Shown in pieces: positions 1 to 9,018 of a stretch of DNA of 64,000 nucleotides. The notes under the pieces are model-generated. The model had not been told where the DNA came from. It was given only the letters and a program-made list of their open reading frames with translations, and did no database searches. The position numbers and the translations under genes were made by a program. Every line of letters starts with the position of its first letter. Positions within the stretch are counted from its first letter, which is position 1. The DNA is from Dactylosporangium aurantiacum (lineage in GTDB: Bacteria > Actinomycetota > Actinomycetes > Mycobacteriales > Micromonosporaceae): positions 173,616-237,615 of the forward strand of contig NZ_JNYJ01000006.1 in the NCBI RefSeq assembly GCF_000716715.1, written 5' to 3'.

Positions 1-428
1 ACCCGGCGCCGGAGTCCGGCCTGCCGCCGACGCTGCACCGGGCCGTGACCGCCGCCCTCACCGACGCGGCCATGGACCCGTCCGACATCGACGTCATCTT
101 CGCCGACGGCGCCGCCGTGCCGGAGCTGGACTGGCAGGAGGCGACGCAGATCGCCACCGTGTTCGGGACGCGCTCGGTGCCGGTCACCGTGCCGAAGACG
201 ATGTTCGGCCGGCTCGACGCGGGCTCGGCGGCCCTGGACGTCGCCACCGCGCTGCTGGCGATCCGCGACGGGGTCATCCCGGCGACGGTGCACGTCGAAC
301 CGTCGGCCGACTACCCGATCGACCTCGTCGTTGGTGAGCCGGTCCGGCGACGCATCCGCGCGGCGCTGGTCATCGCCCGCGGCCACGGCGGGTTCAACTC
401 CGCCCTGATCGTCCGGTCCGCGGCCTGA
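1..428 (+). CDS. Type II PKS chain length factor (KS-beta), C-terminal part
   Basis: This is the last ~142 residues of a beta-ketoacyl synthase-fold protein; the 5' part lies left of the window and the in-frame sequence starts at base 3. The visible part is the C-terminal thiolase-fold half, including [29 protein letters not shown] and the ending [13 protein letters not shown]. In type II PKS systems that GHGGFNSA ending marks the KS-beta/CLF subunit rather than KS-alpha, which usually ends GFGGFQSA. CLF pairs with KS-alpha and sets polyketide chain length. An ACP follows after 41 bases, as in a minimal PKS operon. The diagnostic Cys-to-Gln change cannot be checked here because it is off the window. 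Confidence 0.9.
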   Translation, partial: PAPESGLPPTLHRAVTAALTDAAMDPSDIDVIFADGAAVPELDWQEATQIATVFGTRSVPVTVPKTMFGRLDAGSAALDVATALLAIRDGVIPATVHVEPSADYPIDLVVGEPVRRRIRAALVIARGHGGFNSALIVRSAA

Positions 429-469
429 GCGGCACCGGGCACGTAACCACACCCTTTCTGGAGGACACC

Positions 470-730
470 ATGACCGGCTCCGTGCTCGATCTTGCCGAAC
501 TGCGGCGCATCCTGCGGATCGTCGCCGGCACCGAGCAGGGCGTCGACCTCGACGCCGACATCCTCGACACGTCGTTCAGCGACCTGGGCTACGACTCGCT
601 GGCGCTGCTGGAGGCCGCCGCGCAGATCCTGCGCGAGTTCGGGGTCCGCCTGGACGACGACGCGCTGCTCGAGGCGAAGAGCCCGCGCCAGCTGCTGGAC
701 CTGGTCAGCACCGCGGACAGCCACTCGTGA
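470..730 (+). CDS. Acyl carrier protein of the type II PKS
   Basis: An 86-aa acyl carrier protein. The phosphopantetheine attachment serine sits in [10 protein letters not shown] (residue about 44), the classic type II PKS ACP motif. Length and acidic character fit a freestanding ACP. It carries the growing poly-beta-ketone for the KS/CLF dimer. A GGAGG ribosome site lies at about 460-464, just before the ATG. Its TGA overlaps the GTG of the next gene (GTGA), so the two are probably translationally coupled. Together with the CLF upstream this is the end of the minimal PKS. Confidence 0.95.
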   Translation: MTGSVLDLAELRRILRIVAGTEQGVDLDADILDTSFSDLGYDSLALLEAAAQILREFGVRLDDDALLEAKSPRQLLDLVSTADSHS

Positions 731-2412
731 GCACGCTCGCCGTCCCCGTCACCGAACTGGTCACCGACGAGGCCCAGTTCGTGCTGTGCGACAGCTGCCG
801 CACCGCGCTGTACCGGCCGCGGCTGGAACGCGGGCTGAAGGTCTGCCCCGACTGCGGTCACCACCACCGGCTGACCGCCGCCGAGCGGATCGCGCAGCTC
901 ATCGACGACCCGGTCGTGCTCGACGTGCCCGTCGAGACCGCCGACGTGCTCGAGTTCGTGGACACGGTGCCCTACACCGAGCGCCTGGACCGCTCGCGGC
1001 GGCGCACCGGCCTCGACGATGCCGTCATCGCGGTGGAGGGCACCGTCGACGGCTACCCGCTGGTCGCCGCCGTGATGGACTTCGGCTTCCTCGGCGGCAG
1101 CCTCGGCGCCGCCGTCGGCGAGGCCATCACCGTGGCGGCGGAGCTGGCCCTGCAGCGGCGGGTACCGCTGCTGCTGGTCACCGCGTCCGGCGGCGCCCGG
1201 ATGCAGGAGGGCCCGATCTCGCTGATGCAGATGGCGAAGACCAGCCAGGCGCTCGCCCAGCTCGACGAGCAGGGCGTGCTGACGGTCGCGCTGATCACGG
1301 ACCCGACGTTCGGCGGGGTCGCGGCGTCGTTCGCGACCCAGTGCGACGTGCTGGTCGCCGAGCCCGGCGCGCGGCTCGGCTTCGCCGGGCGGCGGGTCAT
1401 CGAGCAGACCATCGGCGACCGGCTGCCCGCCAACTTCCAGACCGCGGAGTTCCTGCGCGACCGCGGGTTCATCGACGTCATCGCGCCCCGCTCGGCGCTG
1501 CGCGGGGTCTTGCGCCGGCTGCTCGCCGCCGGCCGCACCGGGCAGTCGCGCCGGCCGCGCCGCATGTACCGCGCCGACGTGGTGCGCAACCCGGACCGGC
1601 TGGACCCGATCGACGCGTGGGACGCGGTGCAGCAGGCCCGCGGCCTGGAGCGGCCGACCACCACGGACTACATCGGGCGGATCTGCGGCGACTTCCAGGA
1701 GCTGCACGGCGACCGGGCCGGCGGGGAGTGCTCCGCGATCGTCGGCGGCGTCGCCCAGCTGGCGGGGCGGCCGGTGATGGTGATCGGCCATCAGCGCGGG
1801 CACACCGCCGCGCAGCTGAAGGCGCACAACTTCGGCATGCCGACACCGGCGGGGTACCGCAAGGCGATGCGCCTCATGCGGTTGGCCGCGAAGCTGCGCA
1901 TCCCGGTGGTGACGCTGGTGGACACGCCGGGGGCGTTCCCGGGCGCGGCCGCCGAGGAACGCGGCCAGGCGGTGGCCATCGCCGAGTCGATCCGGCTGAT
2001 GACGGCGCTGCCCGTGCCGGTCGTCACCGTCATCATCGGCGAGGGCGGCAGCGGCGGCGCACTGGCGCTCGCGGTCGCCGACCAGGTGCTGATGTTCGAA
2101 CGGGCCGTGTACTCGGTGATCACCCCGGAGGGCTGCGCGGCGATCCTGTGGGGCGACGCGGCCCAGGCGCCGGTGGCGGCCCGGGCGCTGCGCGGCGACG
2201 CGGCGAGCCTGCTGCGGCTCGGCGTCGTCGACGGCGTGCTGCGCGAGCCGCCGGGCGGCACCCACCAGGACCCCGTGGCCGCCGCGGAGACCTTGCGCGA
2301 CACGGTCGCGGCGGCGTTGCAGATGCTCGACCGGATTCCCCCGGCGGAGCTGGTACGGCGCCGCCGGGCCAAGTTCCGGCGGTTCGGCGCGCCAGGAAGG
2401 CGAGTGGACTGA
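727..2412 (+). CDS. Acetyl-CoA carboxylase carboxyltransferase, fused beta (AccD) and alpha (AccA) subunits
   Basis: A 561-aa fusion. The N-terminal half is AccD-like, with a four-cysteine zinc ribbon (CDSC at about residue 18 and CPDC at about 40) and the crotonase-fold core ([11 protein letters not shown] at about 155). The C-terminal half is AccA-like ([16 protein letters not shown] at about 327, [17 protein letters not shown] at about 398, [20 protein letters not shown] at about 437). It transfers CO2 from carboxybiotin to acetyl-CoA to give malonyl-CoA, the PKS extender unit. The GTG start overlaps the ACP stop, and its own stop overlaps the carrier-protein start, so the genes form one coupled operon. 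A dedicated ACC inside an aromatic PKS cluster is known, for example jadJ in jadomycin. The fused arrangement is seen directly. Confidence 0.93.
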   Translation: MSTLAVPVTELVTDEAQFVLCDSCRTALYRPRLERGLKVCPDCGHHHRLTAAERIAQLIDDPVVLDVPVETADVLEFVDTVPYTERLDRSRRRTGLDDAVIAVEGTVDGYPLVAAVMDFGFLGGSLGAAVGEAITVAAELALQRRVPLLLVTASGGARMQEGPISLMQMAKTSQALAQLDEQGVLTVALITDPTFGGVAASFATQCDVLVAEPGARLGFAGRRVIEQTIGDRLPANFQTAEFLRDRGFIDVIAPRSALRGVLRRLLAAGRTGQSRRPRRMYRADVVRNPDRLDPIDAWDAVQQARGLERPTTTDYIGRICGDFQELHGDRAGGECSAIVGGVAQLAGRPVMVIGHQRGHTAAQLKAHNFGMPTPAGYRKAMRLMRLAAKLRIPVVTLVDTPGAFPGAAAEERGQAVAIAESIRLMTALPVPVVTVIIGEGGSGGALALAVADQVLMFERAVYSVITPEGCAAILWGDAAQAPVAARALRGDAASLLRLGVVDGVLREPPGGTHQDPVAAAETLRDTVAAALQMLDRIPPAELVRRRRAKFRRFGAPGRRVD

Positions 2413-2897
2413 TGGACACCACACCAGAGCGGGACCGGCCGGCGGTCGCCGAGCTCAGCGACCTGCGTGACGCGATCGTCGAGGTGCTGACGTCGCTGCC
2501 GCGGCCGCCGAGCCGGCTGCGCATCCAGGCCGCCGACGTCGGCATCGACATCCGCTGGGAGGAGGAGCCGGCGCCCGCCCGACCTGGGCGGGAGCCGGCA
2601 CCCGTCACCGCGGCCGCCCCGGTGGCCGCGGCGGCACCCGCGCCCGCGGAGCTGGGGCCGGTGCTGGTCGCGCCGAGCGTCGGCGTGTTCTACCAGGCGC
2701 CGTCGCCGGGCAGCGAGCCGTTCGTGACCGTCGGCACGGTCGTGGAGGCCGGGCAGCAGATCGGCATCGTCGAGGCGATGAAGCTGATGATCCCGATCTT
2801 CGCCGACCGGGCCGGCACCATCACCGCCGTGCTCAAGGCCGACGGCACCCCCGTCGAGTACGACGAGCCCCTGTTCGCGCTCGCCGAGCAGGTCTGA
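2412..2897 (+). CDS. accB: Biotin carboxyl carrier protein of acetyl-CoA carboxylase
   Basis: A 161-aa protein with a variable N-terminal third, an Ala/Pro-rich hinge (about residues 58-78) and a C-terminal biotinyl domain. The biotin-accepting lysine is in IVEAMKLM at about residue 120, followed by the usual second half of the barrel ending PLFALAEQV. It shuttles carboxybiotin between the biotin carboxylase downstream and the carboxyltransferase upstream. The ATG overlaps the TGA of the carboxyltransferase gene (ATGA), so the start is well fixed. Confidence 0.95.
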   Translation: MDTTPERDRPAVAELSDLRDAIVEVLTSLPRPPSRLRIQAADVGIDIRWEEEPAPARPGREPAPVTAAAPVAAAAPAPAELGPVLVAPSVGVFYQAPSPGSEPFVTVGTVVEAGQQIGIVEAMKLMIPIFADRAGTITAVLKADGTPVEYDEPLFALAEQV

Positions 2898-2906
2898 GGG
2901 GTCAGC

Positions 2907-4343
2907 GTGTTCGACAAGGTACTCATCGCCAACCGCGGGGAGATCGCCCTGCGCGTCGCCCGGGCCTGCCGGGAGCTCGGCGTGGCGACCGTCGCCGTGT
3001 ACTCCACCGAGGACCGCGAGTCCCAGGTGGTGCGCTACGCCGACGAGGCCGTCCACATCGGGCCCGGCGCGGCGCGGGCCAGCTACCGCAACATCGCCGC
3101 CGTGGTCGAGGCGGCCCGGCAGACCGGCGCGCAGGCGATCCACCCCGGCTACGGCTTCCTGTCCGAGGACGCCGACTTCGCCGAGGTGTGCGCGCAGAAC
3201 GACATCGTGTTCATCGGCCCGCCCGCGCACGTCATCGCCCAGCTCGGCGACAAGTGCGCGGCCCGGCGGGTGATGAGCGAGGTCGGCCTGCCCGTGCTGC
3301 CCGGCAGCCACGGGCCGGTCGTCTCCGCCGAGGAGGCCACCGCGCTGATGGCCGAGATCGGCTACCCGGCCATCTTCAAGGCCGCGGCCGGCGGCGGCGG
3401 GCGCGGCATGGCGGTCGTCACCGAGCCGCGCGAGGTGGTGACCGCCTACCAGGGCGTCACCAGCGAGTCCCTGGCCGTCTTCGGCGACGGGCGGATCTAC
3501 GTCGAGCGGTACGTCGCCGCCGCCCGCCACATCGAGGTGCAGATCCTGTGCGACGGCCACGGCAACGGCGTGCACCTGGGGCTGCGGGACTGCTCGGTGC
3601 AGCGGCGCCACCAGAAGCTGCTCGAGGAGAGCCCGGCGCCCGGGCTGAGCGCGCAGACCGCGGACCGGATGGGGCAGGCGGCGGTCGCCGCCGCCCTCGC
3701 CGTCGGCTACGTCGGCGCCGGCACGTTCGAGTTCCTGGTCGACGAGGACGAACGGTTCTACTTCATGGAGGCCAACTGCCGCATCCAGGTCGAGCACCCG
3801 GTGACCGAGATGGTCACCGGCGTCGACCTGGTCGAGCAGCAGCTGCGGGTGGCGGCCGGGGAGCGGCTCGCGCTGCGCCAGGCCGACGTGGTGCCCCGGG
3901 GCGCCGCGATCGAGTGCCGGATCAACGTGGAGAACCCCGACCGGGACTTCGCGCCGGCGCCCGGGGTGTTCGACGAGTTCGTGGTGCCCGGCGGCCCGTT
4001 CGTCCGGGTCGACACGCACGGCTACCCGGGGTACCGGATGCCGGCGATCTACGACTCGCTGATCGCCAAGATCGTTGTCTGGGCGCCGGACCGGGCCGCC
4101 GCCATCGCCCGGATGGACCGGGCCCTCGCCGAGTTCCGGGCCACCGGGCGGGCGATCCACACCACCGCCGGGTTCCTGCGCCGGGTGCTCGCCGAGCACA
4201 CGTTCCGCGACGGCACCCACACCACCACGCTCGTCGGGCACATCCTGCACGACCTCGCCGGCCGTCCGGCGGGTCCGGCGGCCACCCGACCCGAGGAAGG
4301 AGCCCCACGATGGGCACGCAAGCACCCCGTTCCGCACTCGTGA
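2907..4343 (+). CDS. accC: Acetyl-CoA carboxylase, biotin carboxylase subunit
   Basis: A 478-aa biotin carboxylase of normal length, starting at GTG (FDKVLIANRGEIALRV). It has the ATP-grasp features of the family: the glycine-rich loop AAAGGGGRGM at about residue 158, the metal-binding EANCRIQVEHPVTEM at about 289, and the RDCSVQRRHQK segment. It carboxylates biotin on the carrier protein using ATP and bicarbonate. One oddity is EANCRIQVEHP where most family members have EMNTR or EMNPR. Its 3' end overlaps the next gene by 34 bases. It completes a self-contained malonyl-CoA supply set for the polyketide synthase. Confidence 0.95.
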   Translation: MFDKVLIANRGEIALRVARACRELGVATVAVYSTEDRESQVVRYADEAVHIGPGAARASYRNIAAVVEAARQTGAQAIHPGYGFLSEDADFAEVCAQNDIVFIGPPAHVIAQLGDKCAARRVMSEVGLPVLPGSHGPVVSAEEATALMAEIGYPAIFKAAAGGGGRGMAVVTEPREVVTAYQGVTSESLAVFGDGRIYVERYVAAARHIEVQILCDGHGNGVHLGLRDCSVQRRHQKLLEESPAPGLSAQTADRMGQAAVAAALAVGYVGAGTFEFLVDEDERFYFMEANCRIQVEHPVTEMVTGVDLVEQQLRVAAGERLALRQADVVPRGAAIECRINVENPDRDFAPAPGVFDEFVVPGGPFVRVDTHGYPGYRMPAIYDSLIAKIVVWAPDRAAAIARMDRALAEFRATGRAIHTTAGFLRRVLAEHTFRDGTHTTTLVGHILHDLAGRPAGPAATRPEEGAPRWARKHPVPHS

Positions 4344-5095
4344 CCGGTGCCACCAGCGGCATCGGCCTGGCCGTCGCGCGGTCCCTGGCCGCCGCCGGCG
4401 ACCACGTGTTCATCTGCGCCCGGGACGCCGACGCGGTCAAGAAGACCGTCGAGGACCTGCGCGACGAAGGCCTCACCGTCGAGGGGCTGCGCTGCGACGT
4501 GCGGTACACCGACGAGGTCACCGCGCTCGTCGTGGCCGCCCGCGCGGCGTTCGGGCCGATCGGCGTCCTGGTCAACAACGCCGGGCGCAGCGGCGGCGGG
4601 GTCACCGCCGACATCAGCGACGAGTTGTGGCTCGACGTCGTGGACACGAACCTGCACAGCGTCTTTCGCACCACCCGGGCCGTGCTCACCGTCGGCGGGA
4701 TGACCGAGCTGCCCGCCGGGCGGATCATCAACATCGCCTCGACCGCCGGCAAGCAGGGCGTCGTGCTCGGCGCGCCCTACTCGGCGTCCAAGCACGGCGT
4801 CGTCGGCTTCACCAAGGCCCTCGGCAACGAGCTCGCCCCGACCGGCATCACCGTCAACGCGGTCTGCCCCGGCTACGTCGAGACCCCGATGGCGCAGCGG
4901 GTCCGGCAGGGCTACGCCAGCGCGTACGGCCGCACCGAGGCGGAGATCCTCGACCAGTTCCAGCGCAAGATCCCGCTCGGCCGCTACTCGACCCCGGAGG
5001 AGGTCGCCGGCCTCGTCGGCTACCTCGCCAGCGACGCCGCCGCATCCATCACCGCCCAGGCCATGAACGTCTGCGGCGGACTCGGCAACTTCTAG
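4310..5095 (+). CDS. actIII-type polyketide ketoreductase (SDR)
   Basis: A 261-aa short-chain dehydrogenase. The NADPH site is TGATSGIG at about residue 12, followed by NNAG, the catalytic serine in NIASTAGK and the Tyr/Lys pair in YSASKHG. The C-terminal part (VCPGYVETPMAQRVRQGYA) closely resembles ActIII-family C9 ketoreductases of aromatic type II PKS clusters. These reduce the C9 ketone of the nascent polyketide and set first-ring folding. The ATG has an AGGAAGG ribosome site upstream, and the gene starts inside the end of accC. Membership of the PKS operon supports the polyketide role over fatty-acid FabG. Confidence 0.92.
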   Translation: MGTQAPRSALVTGATSGIGLAVARSLAAAGDHVFICARDADAVKKTVEDLRDEGLTVEGLRCDVRYTDEVTALVVAARAAFGPIGVLVNNAGRSGGGVTADISDELWLDVVDTNLHSVFRTTRAVLTVGGMTELPAGRIINIASTAGKQGVVLGAPYSASKHGVVGFTKALGNELAPTGITVNAVCPGYVETPMAQRVRQGYASAYGRTEAEILDQFQRKIPLGRYSTPEEVAGLVGYLASDAAASITAQAMNVCGGLGNF

Positions 5096-5103
5096 GAGGC
5101 GTG

Positions 5104-6045
5104 ATGACCGTCCGAAACACCGTGCACACGATCACCGTGCAGGCGTCCGCCGCCGACGTGTACGAGCTGATCAGCGACGTCACCAACTGGCCGCAGCTGT
5201 TCCCGCCCACCGTCCACGCGGTGCGGGTCGAGGGCACCGACGCCCAGGAGCGCATCCGCATCTGGGCGCGGGCCAACGAGGGCGCCAAGACCTGGACGTC
5301 GCGCCGCACCCTGCACCCGCAGACCCGCTCGATCACCTTCGAGCAGGACGTCCCGGCGTGGCCGGTCGCCGCGATGGGCGGCACCTGGGGCATCATCGAG
5401 CTCGGCGAGGGCCGGTGCGAGGTGCGCCTGACCCACCACTACCGGGCCGTCGACGACCTGCCCGAGCACCTCGAGTGGATCGACCGCGCGGTCGAGCACA
5501 ACAGCGTCGCCGAGCTCGCCGCCCTGAAGCAGAACGTCGAGCTGGTCACCGCCGGCCAGGACCGGGGCCTGCTGTCCTTCGCCGACACCGTGCACGTCGA
5601 CGGCGACCCGCGGGCCGTGTACGACTTCCTCAACGCCGCCGACCTGTGGCCGGACCGGCTGCCGCACGTGGCCCGGGCCCGGCTCACGGAGACCACGCCG
5701 GGCCTGCAGGAGCTGGAGATGGACACCCGCACCAAGGACGGCAACACCCACACCACGGTGTCGATCCGGGTCTGCGTGCCCAACCAGCGCATCGTGTACA
5801 AGCAGATCACCCTGCCCGCGCTGATGACCCTGCACACCGGCGCCTGGCACATCACGCCGGCCGACGGCGGTGGCGTGTCCGTCACGTCGCACCACGACGT
5901 GCTGGTCAACGAGGCCAACATCGGCGCCGTGCTCGGCCCGCAGGCGACCGCCGCCGACGCCCGCCGCTACGTGCAGCAGGCGCTCAGCGCCAACAGCAAG
6001 GCCACCCTGCTGCTGGCCAAACAGCACGCGGAGAGCACGACATGA
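5104..6045 (+). CDS. Aromatase/cyclase, di-domain SRPBCC (START-like)
   Basis: A 313-aa protein with two tandem SRPBCC/START-like domains (about residues 1-150 and 155-310). Both begin with the same pattern: VHTITVQASAADVYELI and ADTVHVDGDPRAVYDFL, followed by W-P-x-L-F and W-P-D-R-L. This is the architecture of aromatase/cyclases acting with a C9-reducing ketoreductase, such as the jadomycin/kinamycin and actinorhodin ARO/CYCs, which cyclise and dehydrate the first ring. It starts 8 bases after the ketoreductase stop and overlaps the next gene by ATGA. Other cyclases for later rings are not in the window and are probably encoded to the left. Confidence 0.92.
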   Translation: MTVRNTVHTITVQASAADVYELISDVTNWPQLFPPTVHAVRVEGTDAQERIRIWARANEGAKTWTSRRTLHPQTRSITFEQDVPAWPVAAMGGTWGIIELGEGRCEVRLTHHYRAVDDLPEHLEWIDRAVEHNSVAELAALKQNVELVTAGQDRGLLSFADTVHVDGDPRAVYDFLNAADLWPDRLPHVARARLTETTPGLQELEMDTRTKDGNTHTTVSIRVCVPNQRIVYKQITLPALMTLHTGAWHITPADGGGVSVTSHHDVLVNEANIGAVLGPQATAADARRYVQQALSANSKATLLLAKQHAESTT

Positions 6046-7536
6046 GGCCCGCCTCGGTCGACGTCGACGTGCTCGTCGTCGGCGCCGGCCCGGTCGGCCT
6101 GCTGCTCGCCGGAGAGCTGCGCCGCGGCGGCGTCGACGTGCTGGTGGTCGACCGGCTCGCCGAGCCGCGGACCGAGTCGCGGGCCTCGACGCTCAGCGCC
6201 CGGACCATGGAGCTGCTCGACGAGCGGGGACTGGTGCCGAGCCTCGGCGACCCGCCCCGCGAGCCGGCCGGCCACTTCGGCGGGATCCCGCTGGACCTCA
6301 GCGCCCAGCCGAGCCGCTACGCCGGGCAGTGGAAGGTCCCGCAGCCCGTCCTCGAGCGGATCCTCGCCGACGCGGCCGAACGGGCCGGGGCCCGGGTGCA
6401 GCGCGGCCACGAGCTGGTCGGGCTGACGCAGACCGGCGACACCGTGCACGCCCGGCTGACGGGTGCGTCCGGTGTCGTGACGGTACGGGCGGCGTACGTG
6501 GCCGGCTGCGACGGCGAGGACAGCACGGTGCGCCGGCTGGCCGGGATCGCCTTCACCGGCCCGGCCGCCACGCACCGGATCCTGCGCGCCGACCTGCGCG
6601 GGGTGCAGCTGCCCCGGCGCCGCTTCGAGCTGCTGCCGGGCGGGCTGGCGATCTCGGCCCGCAGCCCCGACGGGGTCACCCGGATCATGGTCGCCGAGAC
6701 CGGCGCCGACGCCGACGTCTCGCGGCCGGCGACGTTCGAGGAGATCACGCTGGTCTGGAAGCGGGTCACCGGCGAGGACGTCAGCGGCGCCGAGGCGTTG
6801 TGGGTCAACGCGTTCGGCGACGCCAGCCGGCAGGCCGAGCGCTACCGCGAACGCCGGGTCCTGCTCGCCGGCGACGCCGCGCACCAGCAGCTGCCGGCCG
6901 GCGGGCAGGCGCTCAACCTCGGCCTGCAGGACGCGGTCAACCTCGGCTGGAAGCTCGCCGCCGTGGTGCGCGGCGACGCCCCGCCCGGGCTGCTGGACAG
7001 CTACCACGGCGAGCGGCACCCCGCCGGGCGGCGGGTCCTGGCCAACATCCAGGCCCAGGCCCGGCTGCTGTTCGACGGCAACCGACCCAGCGGCGCCCGG
7101 GAGCTCATGGCCGAGCTGATCGAGCAGCCGACGGTGCGGGACCTGCTCGCGTCCGGCATCAGCGGGCTCGACGTGTGCTACGCCCGCGGGCCGCACCCGC
7201 TCGTCGGGCGGCGCGCGCCGGAGCTGGCGGCGCGCCAGACGGGGCTGCCCACGACGACGACCCGGATGCTGCGCACGGGCCGGGGGCTGCTGCTCGACCT
7301 GGGCGGCGCCGGCGGCTGGCTGCGGGCGGCGTGGCAGGGCTGGGGTCACCGGGTCGAGTTCGGCGCGGCGGAGCCCGGCCAGGCGTACGACGGCGCCACC
7401 GCCGTCCTCGTGCGCCCCGACGGGATCGTGGCGTGGGCCGGCACCGACGGCACCGGCCTGCGGGAGGCGCTACGGACCTGGTTCGGTGCCGCGGATCCGT
7501 ACGGCGCCGCCGGTCGCGACCCGCCTGCCGGCCTGA
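6042..7536 (+). CDS. FAD-dependent aromatic polyketide hydroxylase; 3' end apparently frameshifted
   Basis: About 495 residues of a class A flavin monooxygenase of the PgaE/JadH-like type. It shows the FAD Rossmann motif GAGPVGLLLAGEL at about residue 14, CDGEDSTVRRLAGI at about 158, the second FAD motif RRVLLAGDAAHQQLPAGGQ at about 278, and a thioredoxin-fold-like C-terminal domain ending near LREALRTWFGAAD. Such enzymes hydroxylate or oxidatively rearrange aromatic polyketides. The ATG overlaps the aromatase stop. The literal reading frame does not stop here: it runs through a strong terminator hairpin and all through the opposite-strand sigma factor to 8627. A TGA in another frame at 7534-7536 sits exactly where family members end. 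I take this as an indel in about 7480-7530 (sequencing error or real mutation) and give that stop as the end. Confidence 0.8.
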
Positions 7537-7541
7537 GCGAA

Positions 7542-7582
7542 GGAAGCCGGCCGGGTCGCCAGCGGCGACCCGGCCGGCTTCC
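7542..7582. terminator. Bidirectional terminator between convergent genes
   Basis: A perfect 19-bp inverted repeat (7542-7560 and 7564-7582) around a 3-nt AGC loop, rich in G+C. It lies between the end of the FAD hydroxylase and the stop of the opposite-strand sigma factor gene (7597), so it can end transcripts from both sides. Confidence 0.8.
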
Positions 7583-7594
7583 GCGCGGGCGGGC

Positions 7595-8650
7595 TCACCG
7601 GGAAGGATCGGGCTCGTCGGTCAGCTCGACGTGCATCGCGGCGAGGCGCTGCGGGTCGGCCACCAGCTCGATGTCGACGATCCGCGAGCCGACGACCGTG
7701 AACAGGAACGCCATCGTCGGCCGGCCGTCGGCGACCCACACGGCGCCCGGCGCGCCGTCGATGAGCGCCGGCCGGGCCGAGCGGGCCGGGCCGGCGAGGG
7801 CGCCGGCGACCTCGACCGCGCCGCGGATCGTGGACACCCCGGCAGCCGCCACGGCCCGGTCGGAGCGCAGCACCACCTGCGGGTCCAGCACGTCGCCGAA
7901 GCCCGCGGTGCGGGCCGCGCCGAGGAACGCCTGGATGGCCTGGCTGCGGCGGCTGTGCTCGCCCGGGGCCGGCTCGCCGCGCCGCACGGTGCGCCGGGCC
8001 CGCTCGGCCAGCCGCCGCGCCTGCGCCGGGGTCCGGCCGATCGCCGCGGCGACCTCCTCGAACGGCACGGCGAGCAGGTCGTGCAGGACGAAGGCGAGCC
8101 GCTCGGCCGGGGCCAGCCGGTCCAGCGTCACCAGCATCGCCAGCGTCGCCGACTCCGCGATCGCCGCCATCGGCCCGCCCGCGGCGGCCCGGGCCCCGTC
8201 GCGCAGGTCGGCGGGCAGCTCGACCGGCGGGTCGCCGGGCAGGTCCGCGGGGAGCGCGGCGGCCAGGTCGTCGGGGAGGTCGGCGCGCAGCTCCTCGCGG
8301 ATGTCGTCCCAGCGCTCGTCCCACAGCTGCGCCGAGGCCTCGCGCCAGCCGGCGGGCGGCACCGTGCCCGACGGCTCGCGCCAGGGCTCGGGCCACGGCC
8401 CGGCGCCGGTGAGCGCGGCGGTCGCCGCGTGCCGGGCGCGGAGCGTGTCGAGGCAGACCCGGGTCACCACATTGGTCAGCCAGGCGGGGACGTTGCCGGC
8501 GGTGCCACCGTCACCATGCGTGATGCGCAGCTGGGTCTCGTGCAGGGCTTCCTCCGCGGCGTCGGCAGAGCCGAGGATCCGCAACGCGACGGCACGCAGG
8601 TGGGCCCGATGGGTCTGGAAGTGCTGAGCCAGCATCTCGTGGTCGTTCAT
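7595..8650 (-). CDS. ECF sigma factor with C-terminal SnoaL-like domain (ECF41/SigJ-like)
   Basis: A 351-aa extracytoplasmic-function sigma factor. Region 2 lies at about residues 5-85 (HFQTHRAHLRAVALRILGSADAAEEA, WLTNVVTRVCLDTLRARHA). An acidic, proline-rich insert of about 60 residues follows. Region 4 (ERLAFVLHDLLAVPFEEVAAAIGRTPAQARRLAERAR) is at about 187-225, and a SnoaL-like domain (about 240-345) ends MHVELTDEPDPSR. ECF41 factors have no classic anti-sigma factor; the fused SnoaL domain controls activity and they often drive their own promoter. The DGGG motif often seen in ECF41 SnoaL domains is not visible; RSDRAVAAAG stands there. The gene interrupts the biosynthetic operon on the opposite strand and diverges from the hydrazine-type cassette, so it may regulate that cassette. 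Confidence 0.88.
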   Translation of the reverse strand: MNDHEMLAQHFQTHRAHLRAVALRILGSADAAEEALHETQLRITHGDGGTAGNVPAWLTNVVTRVCLDTLRARHAATAALTGAGPWPEPWREPSGTVPPAGWREASAQLWDERWDDIREELRADLPDDLAAALPADLPGDPPVELPADLRDGARAAAGGPMAAIAESATLAMLVTLDRLAPAERLAFVLHDLLAVPFEEVAAAIGRTPAQARRLAERARRTVRRGEPAPGEHSRRSQAIQAFLGAARTAGFGDVLDPQVVLRSDRAVAAAGVSTIRGAVEVAGALAGPARSARPALIDGAPGAVWVADGRPTMAFLFTVVGSRIVDIELVADPQRLAAMHVELTDEPDPSR

Positions 8651-9018
8651 CCGTGGAGCCCTCCGTCGCCTCGCTCTTCTAGGTATGACCACGGTTCGGG
8701 CGGGAATGTGACAACCGCCGGGAGATGTCCGGCGCATTTCGGGAGAGTTGCCGAGTCCGTTTCCTCCCACGGCGGGCGGCGGTCCGCGACGGCCCACGCC
8801 AGGACCGCGGTGCCGGCGCCGGCGTTCGACCGGCGCATCTTCACGGTCGAACAACACTATCCAACGGCTTCAATGTCGTGCGCGTTCATTGCGCGCCTTG
8901 GCCGCCTATCCGGCCGCCCGTATGGTCGCTGCGGGTATTCATCGACTCTGAATCGGGTGACGAACATGCCCATCCCCATGACTGTGCAAACGTTACTCTC
9001 CGTGTCCGGGATCGCGCG
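8651..9018. other. Divergent regulatory region between sigma factor and cassette
   Basis: This 368-base gap separates the divergent sigma factor gene and the 630-aa cassette gene. It holds the ECF41-like promoter near the sigma gene. Its right half (about 8845-9005) is poorer in G+C than the surroundings (AACACTATCCAACGGC, GTGCAAACGTTACTC), which suits promoters for the cassette. No convincing sigma-70 pair or second ECF41 site was found on the plus strand. Confidence 0.5.
8687..8713 (-). promoter_or_regulatory. Putative ECF41-type promoter of the sigma factor gene
   Basis: Read on the minus strand, TGTCACA (8713-8707), 16 bases and GGTC (8690-8687) match the published ECF41 promoter pattern TGTCACA-N16-CGTC with one mismatch. 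It lies 37 bases before the sigma ATG, fitting autoregulation. Match is by eye only. Confidence 0.55.

Noticed and set aside
492..2897. Long plus-strand frame of about 800 codons over ACP, accDA and accB
   Set aside because: Arg/Ala-rich shadow of high G+C; the three overlapping real genes have clear family motifs.
7537..8627. C-terminal extension of the FAD hydroxylase
   Set aside because: It crosses a strong terminator and lies fully antisense to a recognisable sigma factor; no domain is seen in the extension.
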